Part shown: positions 10,264 through 19,832 of the stretch, one piece after another
Layout: each line of letters starts with the position of its first letter
Numbering within the stretch: the first letter of the stretch is position 1
NCBI RefSeq assembly: GCF_026262505.1
Contig: NC_067204.1
Location: 23,157,300 to 23,221,299 of the forward strand
Direction: 5' to 3'
Length of the DNA stretch: 64,000 bases
Source of the DNA: Trichomonas vaginalis G3
Taxonomy: Eukaryota > Parabasalia > Trichomonadida > Trichomonadidae
Made by a program: the position numbers and the translations under genes
Notes under the pieces: generated by a model
What the model saw: only the letters and a program-made list of their open reading frames with translations
Databases searched by the model: none
Told to the model about the DNA's origin: nothing

Positions 10264-10539
10264 ATTCCTATTCCTGTTTTTGGTGCTTTACTATGATAAC
10301 CAAATTGATTTGGTTATCATAGAAAAGAGACCATTATCATTCTTAGAATTAATTATGTTTAGGGTTGGTTTATTGGAATAAGGAAGTTTATAATACGTGA
10401 ACACTTGTTTCCTCATCGAAAAGTCATAACGCATAAAGTCGATGTTTCCTTAGTACAAAAAGTGACATATGACGCTTAACTCTTTATTCCAGATAATGAC
10501 CATATTTATGGGATTAAAAAGTTTAGGAAGCTTCTCCCC
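10264..10539 (-). repeat. terminal inverted repeat, right
   Basis: Reverse complement of 8808-9083, ending in CCCC at 10539. The start of the coiled-coil gene lies only about 100 bases beyond, so this insertion sits at that gene's promoter. Confidence 0.88.
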
Positions 10540-10635
10540 AGCAAGAGATGTTAATAAATGCGAAGAACCATCGTATAGACTCTAAATTTTCAAATCCTTT
10601 AGTAAGAATTCGAAATAACGAGCAATGGCACTTTT

Positions 10636-10641
10636 TCACAT
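10636..10641 (+). promoter_or_regulatory. initiator (Inr) motif TCACAT
   Basis: Matches the trichomonad initiator consensus TCAYWW. It lies between two candidate ATGs and five bases before the second, which argues that the second ATG (10643) is the real start of the coiled-coil gene. Confidence 0.5.
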
Positions 10642-10642
10642 A

Positions 10643-11593
10643 ATGTCGAGGGCGCCATTTGCAAAAAGACCGGCATCGCGTGCAACTAGACAGGAATTCT
10701 ATTGGCGTGGTGGCGATTCTCTTCATGAGCGTGAGTATTTAAGAGATGAATACAAAAAAGCTATGGTTGATTTCAAGAAAGCTCAAATGGAGTACAAAAG
10801 TGTAGAACAAGAACTTAAAAAAGCCAACGAGCAACTCAGCGAGAAAGAGAAATACACAAATGCACTTGCATCATATCTGGATAGCGATGCAGAAGGAGGA
10901 AATCAAGAGCAAGAGTACAAGCGCCAGTTAGGTGAGTTAGAAGTTGAAATTGGAAAGGCAGAAAGTGAGTTAAGTGATGCTCGTGCTGTCCAGCATCCAG
11001 CAGTATCATCAGGCCTTCAAAAAGACAAAGCTTACATGATGATCGAGATTCAAAGACTTAAAAAGGCTCTCGACTTGCGTGATGAGCAAGAAGCCGAGGA
11101 TAAGAAACAACTAGCCACCTGCGTCGTTAGCCAGAAATATCAAAACGCATTACAAATGGAAGGAATTGTCGAAAAGCTTAGCCGTAAGCGCGCATTCCTC
11201 CGCTCACAAGTTAATAAAAACAAGCAAGAATTCGACAAACTTACATCTCAGGCTCCTGCGCAGTCTAGAAACGCTCAACCTGCAAACAAAGAGGATAAAC
11301 AATGTGTTGTTGATGTTGCAGAGCTTGAACTCATTAACAATCGCATAGCTGAGCGCCAACAGCGTCGTCCTAACAAGTGGAATATGGAAATTAGCCGCCA
11401 ACTTCGATATATCGAAGAATTAAACGAGAGAATGCGTGATCTCGGCATGGAATCAGATGTTGTTGATGTTGAAGCATTACGTGAGAAGTATATGATTAAG
11501 CAAAAGCAAGAAGGTGAAAATGGAAATAAAAATGGCGAAAATGATAATGGAAATGAGAATAACCAAGAAAACAATGAAGAAAAGACCCAATAA
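10643..11593 (+). CDS. long coiled-coil protein
   Basis: 316 residues if translation starts at the ATG at 10643 (MSRAPFAKRPASRATRQ); an in-frame ATG six codons upstream (10625) is possible, but the initiator motif falls between them. After a basic N-terminus, residues ~35-280 are almost continuous heptad coiled coil ('YKKAMVDFKKAQMEYKSVEQELKKANEQL', 'RQLRYIEELNERMRDLG'), ending in an Asn/Glu-rich tail. Its codon usage is richer in G and C than its flanks, as in conserved expressed genes. There is no membrane segment. This is probably a cytoskeletal or structural protein; I do not recognise the family. A non-autonomous transposon ends about 100 bases upstream. Confidence 0.8.
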   Translation: MSRAPFAKRPASRATRQEFYWRGGDSLHEREYLRDEYKKAMVDFKKAQMEYKSVEQELKKANEQLSEKEKYTNALASYLDSDAEGGNQEQEYKRQLGELEVEIGKAESELSDARAVQHPAVSSGLQKDKAYMMIEIQRLKKALDLRDEQEAEDKKQLATCVVSQKYQNALQMEGIVEKLSRKRAFLRSQVNKNKQEFDKLTSQAPAQSRNAQPANKEDKQCVVDVAELELINNRIAERQQRRPNKWNMEISRQLRYIEELNERMRDLGMESDVVDVEALREKYMIKQKQEGENGNKNGENDNGNENNQENNEEKTQ

Positions 11594-12095
11594 CTTCTTA
11601 TTTTTTATATTCGTTTAAACTCTTTTTTTGAATTTAATGTAAAATTTTATTATCTTCATATCTATAAGCCAATAACATTGATTCTGTAAATATATGTTTT
11701 CTTCAATAATATGAAACAAATTTCGGATATTTGAAAGCTTAATCAAAGGGTTTTTTATTAATTTGCTTTAATTAATTGTGGAAAATTTATATATTGTTTA
11801 TCAATACCCCAGGTCTTTCAAGCTCCGTTTTACTACTAAAGCTGGATCTCATTCCGTTCAATTCAAAGACTTCTTATTTGGAGAATTTCAATTTTTTTTG
11901 ACAAATTCAAATTTGTATATGATTCTAGAATTTAATATAAATATTTAGTAATGATTTTATTTATTTTTTTTCGCAACGTTTATTTGTAATTTTTTTTGTG
12001 ATTTCTGCAGATTAAATGAAAATAATTTTATTAGTCTTGTAATAATGAAATGTTAAAATTAAAAAAATTCAAGAGGGTTTTTTACTCCCATAAAA
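11594..12095. other. intergenic stretch, nothing recognised
   Basis: About 500 AT-rich bases between the coiled-coil gene and the PTEN-like gene. No frame, repeat or RNA gene was seen. Confidence 0.5.
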
Positions 12096-13106
12096 ATGTC
12101 TATTGTAAGAAAACTTGTTTCGCAAAACAAAATTCGTTTCGTAGATTCACAAGGAGAGACTGATCTTGATTTAGCATATATTACTCAAAGAATTATTGCC
12201 ATGGGATTTCCTTCTTCCGGAATAGCTGCAACGTATCGCAATCCACAAACAGCAGTAGCAGAATATTTCGATACGACACATCCAGGTCATTACAAAATAT
12301 TTAATTTAGCTGAAGAGCCTTATGATCAGAGTAAATTCTCTGGTCCTATAGAACATTGTCCGTTTCCTGATCACCACTCTCCTCCGATACCGCTAATGCT
12401 TTCAATTTTAAAGCATGCTACGGAATGGCTCGATGCAGATAAACAAAACGTTGTAGCAATTCATTGTATTGCAGGAATGGGGCGCACAGGAACAATTATA
12501 TCTAGTTTAATGCTATTCTTAGGAATTCATGAGAAAGCTGAAGATTCACTCTCCCATTTTGCGAACGTCAGAACTGGAGGACAAGTTGGCGTAAAGAACC
12601 CTTGCCAGCTACGATATGTTAAATACGCTGAAGAGCTCCTTCGAATGGCTAACGAGGGAGGCTATGACAAATTTAAATGCCCAGAACTTCCAGAAAGAAA
12701 ATTAAAAACAATTACCTTCCAAAATATGTATACAAAACCAAAGAATATTTATATTACAATACAAAACAGCGAATGGGACGTCATTTACAACTCTGCTTGG
12801 GTCTTAGATCCGACAGATAAGGCATCTAAAGAATTTTCTTACGATTTGGGGGTAAATATCAAAGGAGATTTTATAATGAATGTATACGAAGTCAAAAAAG
12901 GACTTGTTTCTAGCTCTGCAAAATGCAAATTGTATTTTACCATGACTACGTTGTTTATTCATGATGATACTATTATTGTTCCACGAAATCTAATAGATGG
13001 AACTGATAAGGATAAGAATTTCGAAAAATATACCCCAGATTTCCAGGTTATTTTTGAATTTCAGTCAACTGGTGAATTTAATAAAGTTCACTGCTTAGAG
13101 TATTAA
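12096..13106 (+). CDS. PTEN-like phosphatase (phosphatase plus C2-like domain)
   Basis: 336 residues. The N-terminal ~185 residues are a PTEN/tensin-type phosphatase: 'DLDLAYITQRIIAMGFPSSG' at 23-42, 'PFPDHHSPP' with the general acid at D92, and the P-loop 'HCIAGMGRTG' with C124 and R130. These numbers coincide with human PTEN. The remaining ~150 residues look like a C2 domain for membrane binding. PTEN removes the 3-phosphate of PIP3. Oddly, both P-loop lysines of PTEN (HCKAGKGRTG) are replaced here by Ile and Met, while Cys and Arg are kept. Those lysines help bind the charged inositol headgroup, so the substrate preference may differ. The frame is intact and there are no introns. Confidence 0.9.
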   Translation: MSIVRKLVSQNKIRFVDSQGETDLDLAYITQRIIAMGFPSSGIAATYRNPQTAVAEYFDTTHPGHYKIFNLAEEPYDQSKFSGPIEHCPFPDHHSPPIPLMLSILKHATEWLDADKQNVVAIHCIAGMGRTGTIISSLMLFLGIHEKAEDSLSHFANVRTGGQVGVKNPCQLRYVKYAEELLRMANEGGYDKFKCPELPERKLKTITFQNMYTKPKNIYITIQNSEWDVIYNSAWVLDPTDKASKEFSYDLGVNIKGDFIMNVYEVKKGLVSSSAKCKLYFTMTTLFIHDDTIIVPRNLIDGTDKDKNFEKYTPDFQVIFEFQSTGEFNKVHCLEY

Positions 13107-13378
13107 ATTTTGTTTTGTTTTGTTTTACAGTTAAAATTATGTGTAGTTTAATTAATAATTTTTTTTTTGGAAAATTGATTTTTCAGATGAAATCATTCAA
13201 TTATTTCCTCCAGAAATATTGCTTTTAATGCGTTTCGATTTGAGTTTAATATTAATATTTTAGTATAAATGTAACTTAATCTATTAGGTTCAAGCCAATA
13301 GCAAGTATACACTTGGATTGCTGTGATCAATTGATGCTTTAATATAGTTTTATTCAAACAAATGATACTTTGTCTGTG

Positions 13379-13387
13379 CAATAATAG
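13379..13387. repeat. target site duplication, left (9 bp)
   Basis: CAATAATAG, repeated at 13665-13673 on the other side of the MITE. Confidence 0.75.
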
Positions 13388-13664
13388 GGGTTTTCCTACA
13401 AGTGCAAAAAACGCGCAAAAACGATTATTTTACATTCAAACTGCGCATTATTTGTGCGTTTAAAAATCTATCCGCGTAAAGTAGTCAAAAGATGTAAGCA
13501 TTTTTTCTTTAATATATTATACATATGCAATTGTGGCTATACTTTATTAATGGTTTTGATTATTTATAATAGTCAACTCCAAACCTTTTCAAATGCGCAA
13601 AATATGCGCAGATTCAATTTTAAATAATCGTTTTTGCGCATTTTTTGCACCCCATGTAAAACCC
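13388..13664. mobile_element. MULE-like MITE, 277 bp
   Basis: A short non-coding element with imperfect inverted ends of about 90 bases, beginning GGGGTTTT-type on both sides and sharing 'TGCGCAAAAACGATTATTT'. It is flanked by a 9-base direct repeat, as expected for Mutator-like elements. Several GCGCA-rich words recur inside. It lies between the PTEN-like gene and the BspA-like gene, 3' of both. Confidence 0.75.
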
Positions 13665-13826
13665 CAATAATAGTTTCAAAAGTCAAAATATGTCATTTTC
13701 ATTGAATTTTTTATATAATTGAGTCGTGTTAACCACTGAAAACATAGTAAACACATCATATATGATTTCTATTACCTTATGATAGATGATGAAAAATACA
13801 TTTATTAAAAGATAGAATAATATTTT

Positions 13827-16796
13827 TTATATAAAAGACTTAACATCAACTGCAGAAAGAATTGGGGCTTTGCTGATAGTTGATGCGGATTTCTTTCGCA
13901 TGCAGATAATAATAAGTGCAACTGTAAATACCAGAATAACAGCTGCAGAAAGAGAAGAAATTATTGCAATTTTTATAATTCTATGATGATATTTATCATC
14001 AGCAGTATCACATAAATCAGTGATTTTTACAGAAACAGTTCCCAGACTGCAATATGAGAAATTACTGCTTACTAACACTTTTTTGAGTGCAGTGCTTCCA
14101 TGGAAAATAGTATCAGAATTTTGTGATATTGTTCCACAAAATATGAAATAATTTAATTTTGGACAATTTGAAAAGGAGAAATTTCCAAACTCGGCAAACA
14201 CAGATCCAATAGAAACATAAGATAATTCATTATTGTTTCCAAAAGAATTATCTCCAAAAACGATATCCTTGTTTCCCAAAAGTGTAATATTTACAATATT
14301 GCAATTGTAAAATGAAAAGTTTCCGAATGATTTTGCTTTATTTGCAAAAGAAATATCTTTTAAGCTCTTGCAATTCTGGAAACAATTGTTGGGGATAATA
14401 TCTAATTTGTTTGAGTCAAATACATCTAAATTTGTGCAATTACAAAATGAATATTCTCCTAATTTCATCACTTTTCTGACAGAAACTTCTTTCAGTTTTT
14501 CACAATATGCGAAAGCATAATTTCCTATTGAGAGATTTTCCGAATTTATTTCAATACTTTTTAGATTGTTTTTATCTTTGAATGCGTTGTCATCAATTAC
14601 TAATATATTAGAACTTAGTTTAAGACTTTCCAAATCAAATGAATTCTCAAATATCTTATTTGAAAAATACAAATAAGATGAGTTTGATTTGATAATACAT
14701 ATCTTCAAGGATGAATTAGCAAATGCATATGTATTTAAAGAAATTTGATTGGCTACAATACTAAGTTCATGTAAGTTTCTATTAGATGAAAATACATAAT
14801 CATCAATTATAATATCTTTGACATTAAACACAATTCTGTCTAACATTGAACAAGAATTGAAAGTATTGTTATCAATTTTCAATTGTTTGATTGATTTTGT
14901 AACAGTTATTTCGATTGTTTTAAGATTGTCGCATTTTTCGAATACATTTTGAACAATTTGATATAAATAACTTGAAATTATTGATACCTTTTCAACCGAT
15001 TTGCAATTCTTCATCATGTTTTTATTAATTTCCGAATATTTATAATCTATAAAATTGATTTCAATCAAGTTGTTGCATTGTTCAAAAGGAGATCTTGTTA
15101 ATTCATTAATAAATGCCAATGGAGATTTAATCTTTCTTAGATTATTGCAATTATCTAATGCATTTTCTTTTAAAATTGTTAAATTTGACAAATCAATGAA
15201 ATCAAATGATAAACCACTCAATGATTTAGATCCAAGTTCAATTATTTGAGGCGATAATGCAAAATCTAAACTTGTACAATTCTCAAAGAATTCACTGGGA
15301 ACATAAAAGATAGAATTCGGGTAATTGAAGTTTCTTAGATTTTGACAATTTACAAAAACCGATTTTCCTAGAAATCTAATACTTCCAGGATTAAATATGA
15401 TTTCTTTCAAAGAAGTACATTTATAAAATGCTCCATCATCAACTCCGAAAACTCCTTCTTTTAATATGACTTTTTCAATACTAATACAATCTTTAAACAT
15501 AAATTTTGTCACTTTTCCTAAACTTGAAGGTATTGAAAATTCAGAAGACAATGATGTGCAACCGTCAAAAGTATTTGAACCACAACCACTCAAAGTAGAC
15601 GACAAATTGAATTCCATCAATGAGTTACATTGGTAAAAAGCAAAATTTCCGATTTCATCAATCGAACTTTGAAAATTGAGAGATTTCAGATTATGACAAT
15701 TGTAAAATGTAAAATCTGGAATAGATTTACAAAGTTTTGGCCAAGTGAAATTGATAACGTATTGACAATTCCAGAATATACCATTTCCTATACTAGAAGT
15801 TAATGTAGGAAGTTCCGAAATCATCAAAACAGTACAATTTGCAAAAGCTCCTTCTTCAATCCTTTCAAGTTTCTCATCAAATATAATAGAAACAAGTCTC
15901 ACACATCTTCCAAACATATATTTCGGTACGTACGTAAATCCTGTCAAATTGAAATTTAATAAATCTGTACACCAGTAGAAAACTCCTTCTTGAATCGTTG
16001 TAACTGATGCAGGAAAGTTATCCATGTGTAAACATTGACACATTCTGAAACAATACTCTTCAATTACTTCTAATTTGTCATTGAAATTTATTTTTCCTAA
16101 CAAAAAGCATTCATTAAAACAATACTTCTGTAATCGTGTAAGATTCGGTGGTAATGTGAATTCTCTGAAATTAACGCATTCATAAAAACAATATGCACCA
16201 ATTTCTGTAACAGTACTAGGAACACTTTTAATATTAAGCATTTGGCAATTGTTGAATGCACTTTCTCCAATATAAGTTATCCCCTCATGTAAGGAAACCC
16301 TTGTAAGACCTGTACAATAAATAAAAGTTTCTTTTTCGATTCTTGTGACATTATCTGGTATTATTATACCGTTCAGTTGATATACTCCACTAAATGCAGA
16401 CTCACCAAGCTCTTCTAAAGCTTCAGGAAGAAGAATCTGAATAATATTATAACAATCTTGAAAACATCCACTTTTTATTGATAATATACTATCCGGAAGT
16501 GTAACATCTTTAATTAAGTTATTGTTCCTAAAGGCATTTTTATGAATAATTTTCATTGTTGAATTTATAAAGACTTTTTCCAATATTGTGAAATTTTCAA
16601 ATGAACTAGGACCCATTGATTCGATTGATTCTGTAATATAGACTTCCTTTGTTTGATTTTGATATTGCTCAATCTCCAAACGCTGAATTTCTCCATCTCC
16701 GGAGATATTTAGCACTCCATTTTGAAACGAATAAGTTGCCGATTGTAATATAATTTCTTTTCCTATGAGGAATGCTAAGAATCGGAAACGAAACAT
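13827..16796 (-). CDS. BspA-like leucine-rich-repeat surface protein with one membrane anchor
   Basis: 989 residues. After an N-terminal hydrophobic stretch (FRFRFLAFLIGKEIIL, possibly a signal peptide), residues ~60-900 are tandem TpLRR/BspA repeats of 23 or so residues with the pattern 'IxxxAFxxCxxLxxIxIPxS' (for example 'IGESAFNNCQMLN', 'LEEIGNGIFWNC'-like words). Near the C-terminus 'IIKIAIISSLSAAVILVFTVALIIICM' is a single transmembrane helix, followed by a short tail of ~22 residues. This is the known architecture of the large trichomonad BspA family, many of which sit on the cell surface and are linked to adherence. The protein is one uninterrupted frame. A TCATTT initiator lies just before the ATG. 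Confidence 0.92.
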   Translation of the reverse strand: MFRFRFLAFLIGKEIILQSATYSFQNGVLNISGDGEIQRLEIEQYQNQTKEVYITESIESMGPSSFENFTILEKVFINSTMKIIHKNAFRNNNLIKDVTLPDSILSIKSGCFQDCYNIIQILLPEALEELGESAFSGVYQLNGIIIPDNVTRIEKETFIYCTGLTRVSLHEGITYIGESAFNNCQMLNIKSVPSTVTEIGAYCFYECVNFREFTLPPNLTRLQKYCFNECFLLGKINFNDKLEVIEEYCFRMCQCLHMDNFPASVTTIQEGVFYWCTDLLNFNLTGFTYVPKYMFGRCVRLVSIIFDEKLERIEEGAFANCTVLMISELPTLTSSIGNGIFWNCQYVINFTWPKLCKSIPDFTFYNCHNLKSLNFQSSIDEIGNFAFYQCNSLMEFNLSSTLSGCGSNTFDGCTSLSSEFSIPSSLGKVTKFMFKDCISIEKVILKEGVFGVDDGAFYKCTSLKEIIFNPGSIRFLGKSVFVNCQNLRNFNYPNSIFYVPSEFFENCTSLDFALSPQIIELGSKSLSGLSFDFIDLSNLTILKENALDNCNNLRKIKSPLAFINELTRSPFEQCNNLIEINFIDYKYSEINKNMMKNCKSVEKVSIISSYLYQIVQNVFEKCDNLKTIEITVTKSIKQLKIDNNTFNSCSMLDRIVFNVKDIIIDDYVFSSNRNLHELSIVANQISLNTYAFANSSLKICIIKSNSSYLYFSNKIFENSFDLESLKLSSNILVIDDNAFKDKNNLKSIEINSENLSIGNYAFAYCEKLKEVSVRKVMKLGEYSFCNCTNLDVFDSNKLDIIPNNCFQNCKSLKDISFANKAKSFGNFSFYNCNIVNITLLGNKDIVFGDNSFGNNNELSYVSIGSVFAEFGNFSFSNCPKLNYFIFCGTISQNSDTIFHGSTALKKVLVSSNFSYCSLGTVSVKITDLCDTADDKYHHRIIKIAIISSLSAAVILVFTVALIIICMRKKSASTISKAPILSAVDVKSFI

Positions 16797-16799
16797 TCA

Positions 16800-16805
16800 A
16801 AATGA
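16800..16805 (-). promoter_or_regulatory. initiator motif TCATTT of BspA-like gene
   Basis: On the minus strand TCATTT lies a few bases before the ATG, giving a leader of only about 7 bases, normal for trichomonads. Confidence 0.55.
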
Positions 16806-17059
16806 AGCGGCTTTATTCAATTCATCAATTGAAATTATAAATACTTATTATGAAAAAATAATCTATTATGATCATAAAATAATATTATTGAACTTTAAAA
16901 TTCAGAGGAAGAGATGTGTGGGTGTGTTGTAAATATTTAAAAAATTTACTCTTACAATTGGAATATCCTCATATTTAAACATTATGTAATGATGTTATAT
17001 ATTACATATGCTACAAACACAAATAAAATTATGTAATGATGTTATAAATTACATTTATC

Positions 17060-17645
17060 TTAAGAAATATCAGACGGCAGATGCTTGGGGACAATGACAA
17101 TAAACTTCACTAATGTCAACTTGTCTTATTAAGTAAAGTAATGACATTTTTTCGTCATCGGTTAATTTGAACAGATCTTCATGGTTTTTGAACCGTGAAG
17201 AAAATTTAAAATGTTCGCTCTTTGAAGCAAACTTATACTTTCCATATTTGTGTATATTAGAGTACTTACTTACATCTTTAGTTGAACAAAGATATTTACA
17301 AATATCATAATCTCATTGTTGCATAATTAAGAGTAGTTCTATGTAAAATGTTAATGGAATTAACAGCACAAACTTCTGCTGCAAATTTAACTCCTTCACG
17401 TTTTCCATTTTAACAGAATTCAGCTAAAATTGAATTATGATATATACAAGTTTAACATCAGCATCAGGCTTGAGAAGAGATTTAAGTAAGAGTTTATTGT
17501 GGTGCATTGCTGCATACATACATGTATATATTCTCCAAATCCAAAAATTGCAGATATTTTTTATCAATTGCAAATTTATATGTTGTTTTATCATCAGATT
17601 GATAAAGTTAATATATATGGGAGCTATGTGGTTCTGGAAAGCTTT
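17060..17645 (-). pseudogene. decayed copy of the small ankyrin-like gene at 17872-18504
   Basis: Several stretches match the intact neighbour in the same order and orientation: 'GAACAAAGATATTTACAAAT' near 17286, 'GCAAATTTAACTCCTTCA' near 17380, and 'TTGCTGCATACATACA' followed by 'TATCAATTGCAAATTTATA' near 17510-17585. Frames are closed by many stops and indels. This is a tandem duplicate that has decayed, not a separate gene. Confidence 0.7.
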
Positions 17646-17871
17646 TTAACTTGTATATGCATTCATAGGTCTTAGGTGAGTCATTTGCAATAGATTATAT
17701 CACAATCATAAGACTAGGGAAAGTGAATCTACAAACACAGAATTTTTAAAATATAATTATATATCTCGAAATTTTAACATGGCCATAGTAATGTTTATAG
17801 ATAATTGTGAACACGATCAATTCAGAGATTAGATTATTAGTTAAAAATCGAAATAGGGAAGAAAAATACAT

Positions 17872-18504
17872 TTATCTACGATATTTTTCCTGTAGTTCTG
17901 ATATTTCAGCATTTTCCTCATCTGTCAGCTTTAACAGCTCTAAAATTTCACTAGAACCTGAATTCATTTTTAAAATAATATCATAAATTGGGACAAAAGA
18001 ACGGCCTAAAAAACGTCTAAGATACTTCTTTGTTTGTTTAAATGAACAAAGATATTTACAAATTTCATAATAACCATGTTTTGCAGCATAATAATGTGCG
18101 GGACAACCGGTTTGGCGATTTGATGAATTTGTGCTTTCACCACAATCTTCTACTGCAAATTTAACTCCTTCAAGATTTCCATTTTCGCAAAATTCAACAA
18201 GAATTGTATTAACTGAACTATAATCTAAATCCTCCACACCAAGGTTGTGAAGTATTTTAAGCAAAAATAGATTGTTGTTTTTTGCTGCATAAGTACAAAT
18301 AGTAGTACCGAAATGTTCTTCATATCCCATTAAATAATGGTATCTGTTATCAATCGCAAATTTGAGAGTTGTTTTGTCTTCAAATCTTGCGGCTTCATCA
18401 ATAGTATCATAGAGTTTTTGAAATTCCAAAGTTAATGATTCATTGAACATCTTTAAATTTTTTAATATATTAATGCGCTCATCGTGTTGTAAACAGAAAT
18501 TCAT
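17872..18504 (-). CDS. small ankyrin-like (DUF3447-type) protein
   Basis: 210 residues from the ATG at 18504; a frame extension upstream would need a GTG start and would overlap the initiator motif. Sequence such as 'IDEAARFEDKTTLKFAIDNRY', 'TTICTYAAKNNNLFLLKILHNLG', 'LVEFCENGNLEGVKFAVEDCG' and 'PAHYYAAKHGYYEICKYLCSF' shows four to five divergent ankyrin-type helix pairs. No signal or membrane segment is present. It lacks the ~95-residue N-terminal domain of the larger family members. The decayed tandem copy lies immediately downstream. Confidence 0.8.
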   Translation of the reverse strand: MNFCLQHDERINILKNLKMFNESLTLEFQKLYDTIDEAARFEDKTTLKFAIDNRYHYLMGYEEHFGTTICTYAAKNNNLFLLKILHNLGVEDLDYSSVNTILVEFCENGNLEGVKFAVEDCGESTNSSNRQTGCPAHYYAAKHGYYEICKYLCSFKQTKKYLRRFLGRSFVPIYDIILKMNSGSSEILELLKLTDEENAEISELQEKYRR

Positions 18505-18507
18505 CAA

Positions 18508-18513
18508 AAGTGA
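18508..18513 (-). promoter_or_regulatory. initiator motif TCACTT
   Basis: Minus-strand TCACTTTTG immediately precedes the ATG at 18504. It decides the start: the GTG-started extension would lie upstream of the transcription start. Confidence 0.6.
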
Positions 18514-18662
18514 CACCTCAGAAAAGCTAAAATATTGAATTTTTGGAACTTTTGATAGAGCACGTTTTTAAATATTAATTAAAGTAAATGTATATTTTGT
18601 AAAGATTCTTTTTAATAAAAAAATAAAATTTTGAAGAAGAACACAAAATCTTCTGAAAAATA

Positions 18663-19547
18663 ATATCACATAAACTCATATTATTTTCTAATATATAACT
18701 ATTTTATATAAAAATCAAATTCAATGATCTTAAAAGCGAAGGATAAACCTCAAAATTTACGAATATAATGAGTGGGAATATAATGCTTATCTATCATAAA
18801 ACCATATGAAATATCAATTTTTGCTTTACGCCTAATTTTTGACGACAATTAGCAAAAAATGTTAAATGTTAACACTCAGTCCATTTGAATATGAAAAATA
18901 AAATTGACTTTGATTAAATGTTTTTATTTATCATGCAATTCTTCTTGCGACCAAAGATTTGAATAAAATTTCAAAAAATAAGATAGCTTAAAAAATAATA
19001 TACGGTAGTGTTTACTAATAGATGAATAGTATATAAATTCTATTAAAATGGATTTGATCCAAAAAATATAAAACCAAAAATAATTGTTATAATTTAAATG
19101 AAGAAGTAATTTAAAACGATTTTATTTATGATCAAATTTTATATATTTTTTTGGATCAAATCCATTTTAATAGAATTTATATACTATTCATCTATTAGTA
19201 AACACTACCGTATATTATTTTTAAGCTATCTTATTTTTTGAAATTTTATTCAAATCTTTGTCGCAAGAAGAATTGCATGATAAATAAAAACATTTAATCA
19301 AGTCAATTTTATTTTTCATATTCAAATGGACCTGAGTGTTAACATTTAACATTTTTTGCTAATTGTCGTCAAAAATTAGGCGTAAAGCAAAAATTGATAT
19401 TTCATATGGTTTTATGATAGATAAGATTATATTCCCACTCATTATATTCGTAAATTTTGAGGTTTATCCTTCGCTTTTAAGATCATTGAATTTGATTTTT
19501 ATATAAAATAGTTATATATTAGAAAATAATATGAGTTTATGTGATAT
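18663..19547. mobile_element. fold-back element (885 bp) with ~405-bp inverted arms
   Basis: Two almost identical inverted arms (about 18663-19068 and 19140-19547) surround a ~70-base centre. Ends read ATATCACATAAACTC and are flanked by TA on both sides (18661-18662 and 19548-19549), compatible with a Tc1/mariner-like TA target, though two bases are weak evidence. The element encodes nothing. The whole unit would fold into one long hairpin. Confidence 0.8.
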
Positions 19548-19832
19548 TATTTTCATTCTATGAAAAGTACTCTCAAAACTAACTTTTTCCTAATTATAAT
19601 TAAATCTAGAATATTGTATTATGCTTAGTATTATTTCATTTTTCTCATTCAATTTAGAATTTACAAATGTCAAAAAATTGAGAGCTGTCACTTTTGATGA
19701 ATTTCTGTTTATTACAAAAGTTAAAATGTTAATTTTTTGGAGATGCACTGTGCCTTTTTTTAATGAAAAAAAATTGAATCGTGGAAAAAAAAATCGAAAA
19801 TTTTTATGGAATTTTTATTTTTAAATTTTTTA

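Larger units (their letters stand above)
8808..10539. mobile_element. non-autonomous DNA transposon, 276-bp inverted ends
   Basis: A 1.73 kb element with inverted repeats of exactly 276 bases (8808-9083 and 10264-10539), starting GGGGAGAAGCTTCC and showing almost no differences between arms. It is flanked by a 3-base direct repeat AGC (8805-8807 and 10540-10542). GGG ends with a 3-base duplication are compatible with a PIF/Harbinger-like family, but this is only an inference. The interior (9084-10263) is AT-rich with no open frame beyond about 70 codons, so no transposase is encoded. The near-identity of the ends implies recent movement. It lies only 14 bases from the preceding transposon. 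Confidence 0.85.
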
